A stretch of 64,000 bases of DNA from an uncultured Spirochaetales bacterium (GTDB taxonomy: Bacteria > Spirochaetota > Spirochaetia > Sphaerochaetales > Sphaerochaetaceae), in contig CASEAG010000016.1 of assembly GCA_949285785.1 (NCBI GenBank), forward strand, positions 1-64,000, in the 5' to 3' direction. Of the stretch, positions 62,118 through 64,000 are shown one piece after another (position 1 is the first letter of the stretch; each line of letters begins with the position of its first letter). The translations under genes and the position numbers were made by a program. The notes beneath the pieces were generated by a model. It did no database searches. It was not told the origin of the DNA and saw only the letters and a program-made list of their open reading frames with translations.

Positions 62118-62642
62118 TCAGACGATTACGGCGAATCCGTCACGGGCATGCATCGCATCCTTCGCGCACAGCAGGTCGAAAAGGACGTCGAGCCGTTCCT
62201 GTTCGTCTTGCGTGAAGGGGGAGAGGACATGGTTCGACACGTCGCCGTGCACAGGACGTCCTATGCCGATGCGCAGCCTGTGGAAGTCGCCGCTGCCAAG
62301 ACGGTCCCTTATGCTCCGCAGCCCGTTGTGCCCCTTCAGTCCGCCGCCCTTCTGGATCCTGGCCTCTCCGAGCGGCAGCTCCATGTCGTCGTGGACCACC
62401 AGGATCTCGTCGGCTCCGATGCGCAGGAAGCAGGCCGCCTCGCTGACGGCCGTTCCCGACAGGTTCATGAGCGTCAGGGGCTTGAGGATGACCAGCCCGT
62501 CCACCTTCGCGTATGCGCTGTGGAACTTCACGCTGAACGATGCATCGGGATACATTCTGGAGCACAGCAGGTATCCTGCATTGTGTCTCGTCCTCTCGTA
62601 CTGTCTGCCTGGGTTGCCAAGGAACACGGCCATTCTGGTCAT
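62118..62642 (-). CDS. pth: Peptidyl-tRNA hydrolase
   Basis: 174 residues from the ATG at 62642 (or 62633); the upstream extension is not family-like. Recycles tRNA from dropped-off peptidyl-tRNA. Catalytic His in RTRHNAGYL, with Asn in LGNPGRQYE and LMNLSG, the Asp in HDDMELPLGEAR, and KGHNGLRSI. The short basic C-terminus ends DGFAVIV. It lies alone between the GH13 gene and the divergent membrane-protein gene. Confidence 0.95.
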   Translation of the reverse strand: MTRMAVFLGNPGRQYERTRHNAGYLLCSRMYPDASFSVKFHSAYAKVDGLVILKPLTLMNLSGTAVSEAACFLRIGADEILVVHDDMELPLGEARIQKGGGLKGHNGLRSIRDRLGSGDFHRLRIGIGRPVHGDVSNHVLSPFTQDEQERLDVLFDLLCAKDAMHARDGFAVIV

Positions 62643-62727
62643 GTCGGACAGCCTAGCCGAAGTGCGGCTTTCTTTCCATCCCCTGTCCATCTGTGGTAGA
62701 ATTCAGGGTATCAATCGGAGGTGTGTA

Positions 62728-63147
62728 ATGGCAAAGACTTCAAAGACGCTTGTCAAGGACACGAAGCTCAACGGCGATCTCGTGCTCAGGGTGCTGGTCG
62801 GCCTCCTGTTCATCTGTATCGGCATCCAGGGGCTGATGGGCGATACCAGCAACGGACTGTTCGACGTGCTGGACAACGAGGTGCTCGAGATACTCCTGGG
62901 CATCCTGCTTCTGCTGTGCGGCGTCCTGCTCATCGTTCCCTCGTTCCTGAAGGGGATCAACGCGAAGTATGTGAAATGGAGCATGGTCGCGATTCTCGTC
63001 GTATGGGTGCTCACGATCGTCATGACGGATTTCGTCGACGGGCTGAAGGGCGTGAACGGAGACGAGTGGATCGGCTGGATCGAGGACCTGGTCACGCATC
63101 TGCTGGTGCTTGCATGCGTGTTCAGAGTGTCGAAGGACGCGTTCTGA
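62728..63147 (+). CDS. Small integral membrane protein
   Basis: 139 residues from the ATG at 62728 (GGAGG 6 nt upstream); the longer open frame starting near 61900 is antisense to pth and GH13. About four hydrophobic segments: VLRVLVGLLFICIGIQGL, LEILLGILLLLCGVLLIV, a third around MVAILVVWVLTIVM, and a weaker fourth near the C-terminus. No recognised family. It has its own terminator. Confidence 0.7.
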   Translation: MAKTSKTLVKDTKLNGDLVLRVLVGLLFICIGIQGLMGDTSNGLFDVLDNEVLEILLGILLLLCGVLLIVPSFLKGINAKYVKWSMVAILVVWVLTIVMTDFVDGLKGVNGDEWIGWIEDLVTHLLVLACVFRVSKDAF

Positions 63148-63167
63148 CATCATCATCGCGATGTCCG

Positions 63168-63210
63168 GGAAGCCGTCGGGAGTGCAGCTCCCGTACGGCT
63201 TCCTCCATTT
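63168..63210 (+). terminator. Terminator of the small membrane-protein gene
   Basis: GGAAGCCGT plus GGGAG (63168-63182) pair with CTCCC and ACGGCTTCC (63188-63203) with a small internal loop, followed by TCCATTTT. Confidence 0.75.
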
Positions 63211-63285
63211 TGTGACGTTCTCCAGGCCTTTTTTCCAACTGCGGCGGGAATCGTCATGCTAGACTGTTGGAAAGGAGGATTCCGG

Positions 63286-63918
63286 ATGAAGTACATATGC
63301 TCCATCTGCGGGTACGTGTATGACGAGGAGGCGGAAGGCGTGCCGTTCGACGGTCTTCCGGACGACTGGACATGTCCAGGATGCGGTGCCGAGAAGGCGA
63401 TGTTCGACCCCCAGGAGGAATCCGGAACCGTACGCCCAGACTCCGCAGGACACCGTGGATCCGGAACCGGGACCAGGACCAGGCTGTCGCCCGCGATCCT
63501 CTCGATCGTCTTCTCCAACCTTGCAAGAGGCAGCGGCAAGCAGTACCAGGGCGATGAGGAGCGACTGTATGGTGAGCTATCATCGTACTTCTCGTCACTT
63601 GCCGATGGCGAGGATGCGGATCTCGACAGGCTCCAGGCTCTTGTGGCCGAGGATCTTGCACAGCGTTTCCCAGCCGCACTCGCCATGGCACAGGAGCGGG
63701 GAGACAGAGGCGCCCTGAGGGCAAGACTGTGGGCGGAGAAGGTCTCCAGGATCGTCTCCAGCCTCCTTTCCCGCTATGCCAGGGAAGGGGAGGCGATGCT
63801 TGAAGGCAGGCAGGTATGGGTGTGCAGCGTATGCGGATTCATCCATATCGGGGACGATGCCCCCGGCATGTGTCCGGTATGCAAGGTCCCCGGCTGGAAG
63901 TTCGACCGTGTCTCCTGA
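63286..63918 (+). CDS. Rubredoxin-helical-rubredoxin protein (degenerate rubrerythrin-like)
   Basis: 210 residues from the ATG at 63286, preceded by AAGGAGG. An N-terminal rubredoxin (Cys5, Cys8, Cys30, Cys33: [16 protein letters not shown] and TCPGCG) is followed by a ~30-residue Gly/Thr-rich linker, a helical region (~68-175) and a C-terminal rubrerythrin-type rubredoxin (Cys180, Cys183, Cys196, Cys199). The helical region sits where rubrerythrin has its diiron helices, but no E-x-x-H pair is present; AEKVS stands where EKxH would be expected. It may act as an electron carrier for the flavodiiron protein or rubrerythrin encoded in this window. Confidence 0.85.
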   Translation: MKYICSICGYVYDEEAEGVPFDGLPDDWTCPGCGAEKAMFDPQEESGTVRPDSAGHRGSGTGTRTRLSPAILSIVFSNLARGSGKQYQGDEERLYGELSSYFSSLADGEDADLDRLQALVAEDLAQRFPAALAMAQERGDRGALRARLWAEKVSRIVSSLLSRYAREGEAMLEGRQVWVCSVCGFIHIGDDAPGMCPVCKVPGWKFDRVS

Positions 63919-63931
63919 GGAGGGATGTGAT

Positions 63932-64000
63932 ATGGAGAGGAAGGCCGTCAGGAATCTGAGACTGTGTACCAAGGACTGTCTCTGCCTGTATGTATGCCCC
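63932..64000 (+). CDS. Start of a ferredoxin-like gene (partial)
   Basis: Opens at an ATG 13 nt after the double-rubredoxin stop, with GAGGAGG upstream, and runs off the right edge after 23 residues. The visible part reads LCTKDCLCLYVCP, a Cys-rich start resembling a 4Fe-4S binding site. It is probably co-transcribed with the rubredoxin gene, which supports a redox role. Confidence 0.6.
   Translation, partial: MERKAVRNLRLCTKDCLCLYVCP

Noticed and set aside
61900-62727. Extension of the small membrane-protein frame to 415 residues
   Set aside because: The added part is antisense to GH13 and pth; a GGAGG-led ATG at 62728 is the start.
1-64000. Insertion sequences, prophage or integrative elements
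   Set aside because: No transposase, integrase, terminal repeats or composition break other than the parS island were seen.

Overview
The window is a 64 kb piece of a bacterial chromosome spanning the replication-origin neighbourhood. Contents point to an anaerobic, diderm, fermentative spirochaete, probably in the Treponemataceae/Sphaerochaetaceae. The evidence is: dnaA-dnaN-recF-DUF721 in order; a cyclophilin-FKBP dual immunophilin of a type known from Treponema; MurA with Asp in place of the catalytic Cys; GyrA with Ala at the Ser83 position; peroxide/oxygen defence by PerR, rubrerythrin and flavodiiron protein; a YidC with a large periplasmic domain; and lipoproteins. The taxonomic call is inference. 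No flagellar or 16S rRNA genes lie in the window. By eye the DNA is GC-rich at both ends and clearly poorer in GC around the origin.

Left arm (1-29.4 kb). Mostly housekeeping genes in short operons on both strands: M28 peptidase, leuS, a lipoprotein with sdaA, an unusual DAHP synthase-prephenate dehydratase fusion, nth with an S66 peptidase, tRNA-Ser and SRP RNA, and dnaX-(membrane protein)-ybaB-recR. A carbohydrate patch follows (orphan lipoprotein binding protein, short-chain dehydrogenase, alpha-toroid glycosidase), then lipid kinase, nagA-pepD, a small outer-membrane-like protein, flavodiiron protein, a TraB-family protein, and the minus-strand run parA-parB-immunophilin-radA.

Origin region (29.4-43 kb). 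nfu is followed by a gene-free AT-rich island of about 1 kb carrying four parS sites. Next come gyrA and gyrB on the minus strand, diverging from dnaA-dnaN-recF-DUF721-rpmH-rnpA-yidC-jag on the plus strand. The dnaA-dnaN gap holds a cluster of TTTTCAACA elements (DnaA-box-like) and an AT-rich inverted repeat, which is the conventional oriC position. A second, denser cluster of TTTTCCACA/TTTTCAACA boxes sits 10.5 kb away, between the 3' ends of murA and an AAA+ regulator gene.

Right arm (43-64 kb). perR-rubrerythrin, a sugar-kinase-like pair, murA, an AAA+ protein of the sigma-54 activator family that lacks a DNA-binding domain, ctp-rsmE, lgt-pepP-gpmI-ybaK, a membrane protein with an SDF-family symporter, a very large GH13 protein, pth, a small membrane protein, a double-rubredoxin protein and the start of a ferredoxin-like gene.

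The most interesting items are the second DnaA-box cluster with a 17-bp palindrome, the regulator without a DNA-binding domain next to it, the aromatic pathway fusion, the intergenic hairpin just upstream of the binding-protein gene, and several residue changes predicting intrinsic drug tolerance (MurA D116, GyrA A83, GyrB W447-equivalent).
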